Source of the DNA: Chryseobacterium sp. G0201
GTDB taxonomy: Bacteria > Bacteroidota > Bacteroidia > Flavobacteriales > Weeksellaceae
DNA: 64,000 bases
Assembly: GCF_003815655.1 (NCBI RefSeq)
Contig: NZ_CP033917.1
Span: 3,720,001 to 3,784,000 of the forward strand
Direction: 5' to 3'
Position numbers and translations under genes: made by a program. The notes under the pieces were generated by a model. The model saw only the letters and a program-made list of their open reading frames with translations, had not been told where the DNA came from and ran no database searches. This document shows positions 18,901 to 25,328 of the stretch, piece by piece (position 1 is the first letter of the stretch; every line of letters begins with the position of its first letter).

Positions 18901-18963
18901 ACGCACAGGTTACCTTATCCACAGGAGCATGAGATAGGGTTGCCTAGAAGAATGATAAAATAG
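15910..18963 (+). CDS. DnaE2-like error-prone DNA polymerase III alpha subunit
   Basis: 1017 aa, shorter than a replicative DnaE and in the size range of DnaE2/ImuC. The N-terminal PHP domain starts CHTYHSLRYGTIS. Palm-domain aspartates are present in TPPDFDIDWSWQERD, with KFDILSQRGIGTI further on. The finger region (YGIMVYQEDVIKIALHYGG, AFSYSFCKAHSASYA-like block near 670) and the helix-hairpin-helix and OB parts follow. In the PHP domain the usual TDH motif reads CLTDINTV, so a metal-binding His is replaced by Ile and PHP exonuclease activity is probably lost. It is co-transcribed with dinB. It probably replaces the replicative subunit during lesion bypass. Confidence 0.88.
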   Translation: MYLNCHTYHSLRYGTISVEALVQSASELGLETICLTDINTVTAIYEFYKLCKQANIKPVVGMEIREDDELLYITLAKSAEGIAEINQMLTSFNCDNIPLPKTNPIFKNVITIYPVENIPEIFSENEYIGIRPEQLNLLYRAEWKSLLHKMVVLQPVTFQTKQEYNLHRVLRGIAFNTIGTKLESHQYCKEDEVLKPLNELLNRYQDYPQITENTKNILDGCSFEFAFSTPRNKKHYTGSKEEDLKLITRLAYEGLAERYGLNDDVANRRVEKELKVIDELNFCGYFLITWDIVQYSNSMGFMHIGRGSGANSIISYCLGITNICPIELDLYFERFLNLNRKTPPDFDIDWSWQERDTILEYIFKKYGKNHVAFCGTNVEFKYKSIFREVGKVFGLPKEELDVLATQPEANHDKNSVVKQVYKYGKMMEKFPNQRSMHACGILISEEPITNYSALEMPPKGFPIVQFDMHVAEDIGLEKFDILSQRGIGTINDAVKLIKTNKGIDVDIRDNHLSKDEKECNKFLSQGKTIGCFYIESPAMRGLLRRLKCDNYKVLVAASSIIRPGVAQSGMMKEYIFRHNNPDQFEYFHPVFEQQLGDTYGIMVYQEDVIKIALHYGGLPAADGDVLRRAMSGKGRSLAALQKVKDHFFESCKKLGHPENLSTEVYRQIESFAGYSFCKAHSASYAVESYQSLYLKVYYPIEFMVAAINNGGGFYRTEVYVHEARMSGANILTPCVNKSDWETTLYGKDVYLGFMHLQALETKTALLITAERNQNGSFKSLEDFIKRIPIGVAAMQILIFIGAFRFTGKQKNELLLEARMLLNDFKPERRMAALFEEPVKEYQFPELKRAVFEDAFDEIELLDFPVSCNPFDLLVTKYRGSVMANNLVQYHKKQIKMLAYLISRKHVPTKRGTMYFGTWIDAEGNYFDTAHFPDCLEKYPFKGGGCYLLLGTVEVDFHFPTITIIKMEKMPFIPDPRYAYDSDKQYEAHQRIKENVSMTHRLPYPQEHEIGLPRRMIK

Positions 18964-19169
18964 AATTGGTCAAGGAAAAACAGTTTTATGTTACCTTTAA
19001 AAGGCTGTAAAATATCTAGCTGATTTAACTATGAGCTTTTTATTATGCGTAATTATTATTAATCGAAATAAAAAAAAGACGTTTTTTGACTGTATATGTT
19101 TGAAGAAATATAAATATGGATATAAAAAAGTAACACTTGCAAGAGCGATCATATAAATATAAAATATCA

Positions 19170-19895
19170 TTATACAATAAGCTTTTTCTTTATGGTATCT
19201 AAAAACTGTTTCCTGTAGGTTTCCCCAATCGCAATTTCTGTCGAAATGTTTTTCAGTACAACCTGATTGCCGTTAAGCGCAACTACCTTATTAAGGGCAA
19301 TGATAAATGATTTTTGGATTCTCATGAAATGCTTTTCCGGTAATCGCTCTTCAACCTCTTTCATGGTAATTAAAGCAAGTGTTCGTGTACCACTATGGTG
19401 AAAAGCTACATAGTTTTTCATGCCTTCAATATAATCTATATCCGATATGTTTATTTTAATGATTTTACCTTTTAACTGAGATTTTACCATGAAATAGTCT
19501 GTTTCCAAAGATTCGGTAGACCGTTTAGTGTGTTCTGCAGTAATAATCTTTTGAGCTTTTGTAATTGCCTGTAAAAAGCGCGATAGTGGAATGGGTTTAA
19601 CAAGATAATCAACTACATCGAGATCAAAACCGATTGTGGCGAATTCCCGATAGGCTGTAGTTAGTATAAAGTGATACTTGGTATGTTGTAAAGTTTGAAT
19701 AAATTCGATCCCCGAAAGCTCAGGCATATGTATATCAAGAAATACTAGATCTACCCTTTGGCCGCTGAGAAAAGTTATGGCTTCTGTAGGGTTAGTGAAA
19801 CTGGCAAGCAGATTGAATTGAGCAACTGACTTTAGATAATGTTGGATGACCTCTATCGCATGCTCTTCATCATCAACAATGATACAATTTATCAT
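19170..19895 (-). CDS. LytTR family response regulator
   Basis: 241 aa. Residues 1-120 are a receiver domain: acidic pocket IIVDDEEHA, phospho-acceptor Asp in LVFLDIHMPELSG, Thr/Lys positions in ILTTAYREFA and DYLVKPIPLSRFL. Residues 140-238 are a LytTR DNA-binding domain (INISDIDYIEGMKNYVAFHH, MRIQKSFIIALNKVVALNG, AIGETYRKQFLD). It is 8 bases behind the sensor kinase gene and is its cognate regulator. The operon also holds an S41 peptidase and a double-glycine peptide, and its most likely targets are its own operon and the divergent peptide operon at 23192-27971. Confidence 0.92.
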   Translation of the reverse strand: MINCIIVDDEEHAIEVIQHYLKSVAQFNLLASFTNPTEAITFLSGQRVDLVFLDIHMPELSGIEFIQTLQHTKYHFILTTAYREFATIGFDLDVVDYLVKPIPLSRFLQAITKAQKIITAEHTKRSTESLETDYFMVKSQLKGKIIKINISDIDYIEGMKNYVAFHHSGTRTLALITMKEVEERLPEKHFMRIQKSFIIALNKVVALNGNQVVLKNISTEIAIGETYRKQFLDTIKKKLIV

Positions 19896-19903
19896 GGTGT
19901 AGG

Positions 19904-21013
19904 TTAATGGGGGTTAATTGCTATAGAATGATTAATGGAAGACGGAAGATCAGTCACTTTAATATTTGCTTTCTGGTCAGCAGAAAAAGATTGAAGAAGA
20001 GATAACTCTATTGAATAATCAATTTCAGTATCATGAATAATCAGCAAAGCAAATTTTCCGTAATGATGTTTGAGCCGTTTTTGTATGTTCTCCATACCAA
20101 TGCCACTGGAAAGTTCTTTAGGCCCTTTTTTCTTTCTGTTATAGGTTTTCAAATTGATGGTCCCGTCTTTTGCTGAAACGTCCAAATTAACTTTTACAGG
20201 ATTCAATTTATTATCGCAGTCGCCATGTTTCAAAATATTCTCTACAATTGTTATCAGAATTAATGGAATGATGCGGACACTATTGGTTTCGCCATGAATT
20301 TGAAAATCTATCTGCAATTTATGATTGAATCGCAACTGATTGATGGTAATGACATTCCGTATATGAGCGATTTCATCATCGATTAATGCAGTCTTGTCAT
20401 CTTTGTCAACCTCAAGGGAATAACGCATGATCTCACTTAGGGTCATGATCCCATCTGCTAATTTTTCAGAGAGGGGTAATGATTTTGCATAAAAGAAATT
20501 CAGCGTGTTGTTTAGAAAGTGCGGATTAATTTGAGCTCTTAAGAACGCATACTCTGCTTCATGTTTTTCTTTTTCAATCAAACGCAATCTTTTTTGATAT
20601 TTAATACCTTCAATTGCGAAGTAATAGCCAAAACCTAAGATGGAATATCGGATGAATACCCATAATACTGAACTCCCATAATGTAAAAAATCAAATGGAG
20701 GGGTCGGAGAACCGTTCGCTCTGATGTAGGGCCTGATGTAATAACCGGTGATGTACCAATGAATAAACGAGAAAATATAAACTAAAATAATTCCAAAAGT
20801 TAACAAGAATGGCTTTAAGGGACTAGCAAATTTGGTACACACGAAAATACACATGTATACGGTACATATATTTGGAAATTGAGAAAAGAAAACATCGGGC
20901 AAGCTGAAGAGATATCCTTGCGGATTCTGTGCATATTCAAGAAGTGTACCTAAGCCAACATAAATCAGCCAGAAAAGGAAATGATATAAAATGATTTTAT
21001 GGTTGTTTTTCAC
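19904..21013 (-). CDS. LytS-type sensor histidine kinase
   Basis: 369 aa. The N-terminal ~145 residues contain four transmembrane helices (HKIILYHFLFWLIYVGLGTL, NICTVYMCIFVC, FLLTFGIILVYIFSFIHWYI, VLWVFIRYSILGFGYYFA) with no large periplasmic domain. The phospho-acceptor His is in FLRAQINPHFLNNTLNFFYA, and the ATP-binding lid has IVENILKHGD and SGIGMENIQKRL. Kinases of this build usually sense small molecules or peptides at the membrane and signal to LytTR regulators. Gene order peptide, S41 protease, kinase, regulator with gaps of 46, 5 and 8 bases suggests one transcript. Confidence 0.9.
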   Translation of the reverse strand: MKNNHKIILYHFLFWLIYVGLGTLLEYAQNPQGYLFSLPDVFFSQFPNICTVYMCIFVCTKFASPLKPFLLTFGIILVYIFSFIHWYITGYYIRPYIRANGSPTPPFDFLHYGSSVLWVFIRYSILGFGYYFAIEGIKYQKRLRLIEKEKHEAEYAFLRAQINPHFLNNTLNFFYAKSLPLSEKLADGIMTLSEIMRYSLEVDKDDKTALIDDEIAHIRNVITINQLRFNHKLQIDFQIHGETNSVRIIPLILITIVENILKHGDCDNKLNPVKVNLDVSAKDGTINLKTYNRKKKGPKELSSGIGMENIQKRLKHHYGKFALLIIHDTEIDYSIELSLLQSFSADQKANIKVTDLPSSINHSIAINPH

Positions 21014-21018
21014 TGATT

Positions 21019-22452
21019 TTATTTATCCTTATAGGTTTTTACAAATTCTATCCAGTCACCGGTTTGTTGTGGAATTAAGATATCAGGTTTGATTCCAATG
21101 TTATCCATCGGGTGATCAGGTAAGCGAAGCGACCTGGCAGCAGGGTAATTTAAGTTGTAAAAGCCGCAAGGTATATTAGCTTTTACAACTTCAAGATAGT
21201 CTATCGTTCCTGAGGAATTAGTGCCGTAAACTTTGACTTTTGAGCTCTGTTTAGCCTCCATTATAAAAAGTTCGGCAGCACTTGAGGTATTCCTGTTTAC
21301 AATGAGTGAAACCGATTTAGGGTTATTAAATACTTTAGGTAGCGTAATGGTGTCTATGGGGTATAGAGGGTATAACGTACCTACATGTAATTTTAGCGTA
21401 TTTAGATTTTTCTCGAATATACGCTTCATGCTGTCCGGGATGTTATTAGGGATTTGACTGTAGTAATCCTGAATATTATCTTGCGTTGCAAGTACATTTG
21501 CACCCTCGGTTAAAATTGGATTAGTGTAGATATAGGGTAAAAGTTTTTTATAAACCAGTACTGATCCTCCCGAATTGTTCCTCAAATCAATGATTAAATG
21601 TTCGCATCTTTGGAGCCTGTCCGAATTCTCTTTTAAGAGGTCGTTCATAGCGCTAACATAGTCTAAAGATGCAAAGGAAGGCATTGTAAACAAGCAGGTT
21701 TTGTCATCTAGAGCTGTAAACTGAGGGGCTGATTCCTTATTCTGTGAAGCAGTGACCTGAGTTATAGTCACATCGTTTTTATACCATTTTGCGCTAAGAC
21801 CTGTTCCAAAACTGAGGGTATCTTTAATCTTACTGAACGAAAGCGGGTTTATAGAATGATCACTCGCCCGAAAGTATTTCAGGCTGTACATGCTACCTTT
21901 TTTTTCAATTCTGAGTTTTACCTGTTGCTTACTCCAACGAATGCCATCTGGTTTAATTATAAAGCCAATAAAATCGTTTTTGCTTGCTTTGTCTTTAACG
22001 ATGCCGATCTGGTATGTACCGGCATAATTGTTCCAGATTCCCTCGAGACTGTCCAGGCTCTCATGTCCTTTTAGATAAGAAATGAATAGTGGTTCGGACC
22101 AAGTGGTTTTTTCCTCTGCATCATAATAATTTCTGATTTCACTATCTGTATACTTGCCATCGTTATAACTAATCCCAATATGATTATCTTTAAAGAAAGA
22201 GAGCCAGCTTCTTAAGATTGGAGCGCATTGATAGGGCTTTGCCAAAAAAGCTTTCTTTAAAAGACTATCGGTAAATTTGTCGAATTTTATTTTATTGTTC
22301 GTATTGACTTTATCATGATAACCTGGATAATTTTTTTTAATTCTATCAACAACAAAGTTAAAGTTGTCAGCACACCTACAGTTTTGAGCTTTTAAAGAAA
22401 TTGAGTTTGTTACGAGCGCAAATAGAATGCAAATTTTAAAACAGAAACGCAT
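21019..22452 (-). CDS. S41 family (C-terminal-processing-type) exported peptidase
   Basis: 477 aa with a signal peptide (ICILFALVTNSISLKAQ). The tail-specific protease domain occupies ~residues 250-470: LIIDLRNNSGGSVLVYKKLL, then the nucleophile in VNRNTSSAAELFIMEAKQSS, then GTNSSGTIDYLEV. There is no recognisable PDZ domain. S41 enzymes of this type act in the periplasm on peptide C-termini. The gene starts 46 bases after the small double-glycine peptide and ends 5 bases before the kinase, so it may mature or destroy the peptide. That role is inferred from position only. Confidence 0.87.
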   Translation of the reverse strand: MRFCFKICILFALVTNSISLKAQNCRCADNFNFVVDRIKKNYPGYHDKVNTNNKIKFDKFTDSLLKKAFLAKPYQCAPILRSWLSFFKDNHIGISYNDGKYTDSEIRNYYDAEEKTTWSEPLFISYLKGHESLDSLEGIWNNYAGTYQIGIVKDKASKNDFIGFIIKPDGIRWSKQQVKLRIEKKGSMYSLKYFRASDHSINPLSFSKIKDTLSFGTGLSAKWYKNDVTITQVTASQNKESAPQFTALDDKTCLFTMPSFASLDYVSAMNDLLKENSDRLQRCEHLIIDLRNNSGGSVLVYKKLLPYIYTNPILTEGANVLATQDNIQDYYSQIPNNIPDSMKRIFEKNLNTLKLHVGTLYPLYPIDTITLPKVFNNPKSVSLIVNRNTSSAAELFIMEAKQSSKVKVYGTNSSGTIDYLEVVKANIPCGFYNLNYPAARSLRLPDHPMDNIGIKPDILIPQQTGDWIEFVKTYKDK

Positions 22453-22498
22453 AGTATTTTATAAAGAAAATAATAAATGTAGTGGATGAGAACTGCTG

Positions 22499-22681
22499 TT
22501 AATCGTTTATAGTTCCACCAAAACTTGTTTTTTGTTCTGCACACCCCGGCAAGGTAGAGAGGTCTCCATCGTTTGTTGAATTTCCGCCATTAATTTTCTG
22601 CATTTGTGCTTTGTTCAAAATTGCAGAACTAGTTCTTTTAAAGATGAATTTAACCTTCTTTTCTAATTTTTTGTTTTTCAT
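22499..22681 (-). CDS. Double-glycine-leader peptide precursor (RiPP- or pheromone-like)
   Basis: 60 aa. The basic leader KKLEKKVKFIFKRTSSAILN leads into KAQMQKINGG, the classic ending of leader peptides cleaved after Gly-Gly by peptidase-containing transporters, as in Bacteroidota natural-product precursors. The predicted product is the 27-residue tail NSTNDGDLSTLPGCAEQKTS plus FGGTIND, acidic, Ser/Thr-rich and with one cysteine. No radical-SAM, lanthionine or ATP-grasp enzyme and no ABC transporter is nearby, so modification and export would have to come from elsewhere. It heads an operon with an S41 protease and a LytS/LytTR pair, which points to a signal peptide rather than a bacteriocin. 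Confidence 0.7.
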   Translation of the reverse strand: MKNKKLEKKVKFIFKRTSSAILNKAQMQKINGGNSTNDGDLSTLPGCAEQKTSFGGTIND

Positions 22682-23191
22682 AATAGTATAGTTTGTATTA
22701 TTTAGTTATGCATAAATGTATCATTTCAAATCATAACGTCCAAAAATAATAAACCAAACATGGTTTTATAAGGACAAAACCTATTCTTTATAGGTACATC
22801 TGCCGAATGAAAAAAGAAACCATTTGGATCGGTGATGCATTTAATACTTGGTGAATCTAAGTTATACTAAGCCATATATGCATGCGAAAAAGCCCGACAA
22901 TCATAATACTGATTTTTCGGTAAAATGGCATCATAAATCAGCAAGTCGATGGGCTCAAAACAATTTTTGCGAATATTTAAGCATCTTTTCTCCTATACAA
23001 AACACTTGTTTTGACCATTTTTTTTTGAACCGGCCAATTTTCTTTTATATTTTTTTGGGGAATTGGTCAACTATATGGGGTTGGTATGTCCGTGTAAAAT
23101 AGCATTTGGTGTAACAGTTTTTTTAGTGCCTTTGATTGTTGATATAAAGTCTTAAAATTAGCAATTGAAAATACAGGCTTGCAAAATAAAT
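22682..23191. other. Divergent promoter region, no gene seen
   Basis: About 500 AT-rich bases separate the peptide/two-component operon (minus) from the exported-peptide operon (plus). A short dyad acctat/ataggt occurs near 22780. An open frame at 22848-23102 lacks any sign of being a gene. The region should carry both promoters and possibly LytTR sites, but I cannot place them confidently. Confidence 0.4.
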
Positions 23192-23713
23192 ATGACTATG
23201 ATCCATAAAAGTATATTGAATCTAATTATGATGGCAATGGTAACTCTTCTGTTTTTCCCGTCTTCGGAAAAAAGGATTTCAATGTACCACAAACCTTTAC
23301 AGGAGAAACATTTGCCTAAGGTAAGCGAGTTCGTTTCTGGAATTCAACAGCAAAATCCAGGCATCAGGTTTAAGTCGGGTAAAATGGTGAGAAAAAGCCA
23401 TTACCAATATGTAAACTTTGATAAGGGGGGCATGCAGGTTTTTTCAGCAGGGGACATTGTTCAGATGATAAATATTATAGTGATAGAAGAAAAACAAGCT
23501 TTAGTAAAGCAGAATTTTCCAGTTAATATTTTTAAGTTATTGAATAAATATATCAGCGCAGAGGTTTCTGTGTGGTTTAACAAATCGCTAGAGGAGATTT
23601 CTGTTAGCAAAAAAAACAATGATGCCAGAATTTTTAAATTGAAACTATACAAGATGACTGTTGGGTATAATACACAAACAGGCAGTTTAATAGTAACGAT
23701 TCAGGCTCATTAG
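23192..23713 (+). CDS. Exported protein of unknown function, paralogue of the gene at 59252
   Basis: 173 aa from the ATG at 23192 (a TTG 27 bases upstream is less likely). A signal peptide or anchor (SILNLIMMAMVTLLFF) is followed by a ~140-residue mature part. The core KSGKMVRKSHYQYVNFDKGG plus MQVFS aligns with KKGQEVRKSDYYYVNWERKG of the protein at 59252, and both end in a similar strand (GSLIVTIQAH versus SALTVTLQAI). I do not recognise the family. It is the first gene of an operon with two tiny exported peptides, a GLPGLI protein and an outer-membrane receptor, divergent from a LytTR signalling operon. Confidence 0.7.
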   Translation: MTMIHKSILNLIMMAMVTLLFFPSSEKRISMYHKPLQEKHLPKVSEFVSGIQQQNPGIRFKSGKMVRKSHYQYVNFDKGGMQVFSAGDIVQMINIIVIEEKQALVKQNFPVNIFKLLNKYISAEVSVWFNKSLEEISVSKKNNDARIFKLKLYKMTVGYNTQTGSLIVTIQAH

Positions 23714-23719
23714 AGGTAA

Positions 23720-24074
23720 TGCCAACTCCACAACAATAATTAATCTTTAAATCAAAAAATCATGAAAAAACTACTATTTTCTTTATTAATCTTCACTGCA
23801 ATGGCGGGATCAGCATTTGCAGCAAAACCTAATGGAAAGACCGTTAGTGATAAACTTAACACGGTGTCCGTAGTTAAACCGAGTAATTTGAAGTTTACTA
23901 TGAAAAAAATGGAACTACCACATGTGTACACTTTTATTACCTCTTGCGGGCCATGGATATTAACGGTAGCCGACGGTGTGCCTGAGCCGGACTTTTTTAG
24001 CAGGATTGCAATTTGGGCCTCTTTTGAGGCGGCATGCGTAAGTATGTAATGTTTAAATAAAAAAGGAGTTGGCA
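23720..24074. repeat. 10-bp inverted repeat enclosing the first tiny peptide gene
   Basis: Left arm tgccaactcc at 23720-23729 and right arm ggagttggca at 24065-24074 are perfect reverse complements and enclose the peptide gene at 23762-24049. The left arm begins a leader that is shared with the next peptide gene (arm, then ccacaa, then aatcaaaaa before the start codon). The neighbouring pair of arms differs from this one at two positions, each compensated on the other side. Confidence 0.6.
23762..24049 (+). CDS. Small exported Cys-containing peptide, unknown function
   Basis: 95 aa. A clear signal peptide (MKKLLFSLLIFTAMAGSAFA) leaves a mature peptide of ~74 residues. Its C-terminal half has two cysteines, TFITSCGPWILTVADG and WASFEAACVSM. 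The adjacent peptide at 24159 has the same plan with FLLDCG and a terminal FNNAFC, so the two are diverged tandem paralogues. The even cysteine number suggests a disulfide. No family recognised. It lies within its own inverted-repeat pair and upstream of GLPGLI and TonB-receptor genes, so it may be the ligand, cargo or accessory of that receptor. Confidence 0.7.
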   Translation: MKKLLFSLLIFTAMAGSAFAAKPNGKTVSDKLNTVSVVKPSNLKFTMKKMELPHVYTFITSCGPWILTVADGVPEPDFFSRIAIWASFEAACVSM

Positions 24075-24119
24075 GCCTTCTTTTTACTTCTAAGGATATT
24101 CTTATACAATACAACAAAC

Positions 24120-24519
24120 TAAAAATAGTCAATTCCACAAACCATAAAATCAAAAATCATGAAAAAATTATTATTCGCAATCACATTTGCAGTTATGGCA
24201 TCCGCAGGGATACATGCATCGGCCAGTACCAAAAAATCAGGTATTGATAACACTTTTAGTAAATTGAGCTCAGTGAAGATCACTGAAAATAAAAGCTCAA
24301 AAAAAATAAAATCAATGGAGAGTAAAGCTCTTCAAAAACAGGAGGACGTTGCCTATACAGCATTTTTGCTGGACTGTGGTTACATTGTAAGTATTAAGAC
24401 AACAAAGGAGCTTAGTAACGAAGCGTTAGTGTTAATGTCTATCGCATTTAACAACGCATTCTGTTAGAAAGTTACATACAATTTTATTATAATTAATTAA
24501 CTGGAATTGACTATTTTTA
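24120..24519. repeat. 18-bp inverted repeat enclosing the second tiny peptide gene
   Basis: Left arm taaaaatagtcaattcca at 24120-24137 and right arm tggaattgactattttta at 24502-24519 are perfect reverse complements. They flank the 102-aa peptide gene, and the right arm ends six bases before the GLPGLI start codon. The core gtcaattcc corresponds to gccaactcc of the preceding cassette with both C-to-T changes matched by G-to-A changes in the right arm. Confidence 0.7.
24159..24467 (+). CDS. Small exported Cys-containing peptide, paralogue of the preceding gene
   Basis: 102 aa. A signal peptide (MKKLLFAITFAVMASAGIHA) is followed by a Lys/Ser-rich spacer (~residues 20-65) and a C-terminal part with AFLLDCGYIVSIKT and a final cysteine (SIAFNNAFC). 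It matches the spacing of FITSCG and the near-terminal cysteine in the peptide at 23762. The leader bases before both start codons are alike. Function unknown. The pair resembles small secreted peptides that accompany GLPGLI/TonB-receptor operons, but I know of no tested role. Confidence 0.68.
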   Translation: MKKLLFAITFAVMASAGIHASASTKKSGIDNTFSKLSSVKITENKSSKKIKSMESKALQKQEDVAYTAFLLDCGYIVSIKTTKELSNEALVLMSIAFNNAFC

Positions 24520-24524
24520 AAACA

Positions 24525-25322
24525 ATGAATGTGAGAAAATTTTATATGCTATTTTTAGTTTTATTCTCGGCATTAAATCTATGTGGGCAGACCAAAGAGG
24601 CTGCAATTGCCAGAGTAAGTTATAGGTTTACGCATTATCGAGACACAATAGATATCTCGAAAATGACGGAAAATGACATGATATTGCTATTAGGCCCTTC
24701 ATTAAGTGGGTTTAAAAGCCGGACAAGGATGGTTCATGATTCTATTATGCTAGCGAACATGAGGAAAATGAAAGGGGGGCCAGTTGGGAGTACTGTTCCA
24801 GTTGGAGTAGGAACTCAAATATATTTGGATCATAAAAATAAAAAGGCCCATCAAATGGATGTGCTAATCAAAAACTACTATTATCCAATAACATATCCTA
24901 TTATTGACTGGACAATCTACCCTGATACCATGACAATCTCTGGGTTGAAATGTCAGAAAGCCCGTGGCGAATGGAAAGGAAGGATTTATGATGCATGGTT
25001 CTGTCCTGATATTCCTTTTAAAGCAGGGCCATGGAAACTAAATGGACTGCCTGGTTTGATTATCAGTGCTGTAGATCAGAAAAAACAGGTTAAATTTGAG
25101 TTTACAGGTTTTGAGAAGCTTAAGAATGGAACGGTGTTTATTGAACTGCCGAAAGACCGTATTGTCACTACAGAGGCCAACTATAAAAAAATGCAAAATG
25201 CTTTTTTAGATGATCCTATTTCATATATGAAGGCGCTAATGCCTGAAATCAAAAGCATCGTACCGCCTAATAAGTACGTCCGAAAACCGCCGATAAATAA
25301 TCCTTTAGAATTGCTAAATTAA
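24525..25322 (+). CDS. GLPGLI family protein
   Basis: 265 aa from the ATG at 24525. An in-frame TTG 18 bases upstream lies inside the inverted repeat and is unlikely to be used. A signal peptide (FYMLFLVLFSALNLCGQ) is followed by a beta-rich body. The defining motif is present: FKAGPWKLNGLPGLIISAVD, then KKQVKFEFTGFEKL. Upstream lies GLKCQKARGEWKGRIYDAWF, the usual approach to the motif. The family is restricted to Bacteroidota and has no established biochemical role, but it is typically encoded next to outer-membrane receptors, as here (the receptor starts 6 bases after the stop). Confidence 0.9.
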   Translation: MNVRKFYMLFLVLFSALNLCGQTKEAAIARVSYRFTHYRDTIDISKMTENDMILLLGPSLSGFKSRTRMVHDSIMLANMRKMKGGPVGSTVPVGVGTQIYLDHKNKKAHQMDVLIKNYYYPITYPIIDWTIYPDTMTISGLKCQKARGEWKGRIYDAWFCPDIPFKAGPWKLNGLPGLIISAVDQKKQVKFEFTGFEKLKNGTVFIELPKDRIVTTEANYKKMQNAFLDDPISYMKALMPEIKSIVPPNKYVRKPPINNPLELLN

Positions 25323-25328
25323 TAGGCT

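Noticed and set aside
22689..22709. tagtttg/tagttat pair as a LytTR binding site
   Set aside because: The 14-base spacing and only partial match to the LytTR consensus, plus a position within 30 bases of the peptide start, make it too weak to call.
22848..23102. 84-codon open frame in the divergent region ahead of the peptide operon
   Set aside because: Composition is unlike neighbouring proteins (Trp/Phe/His-rich), with no signal peptide, domain or suitable start context. It is more likely promoter DNA.
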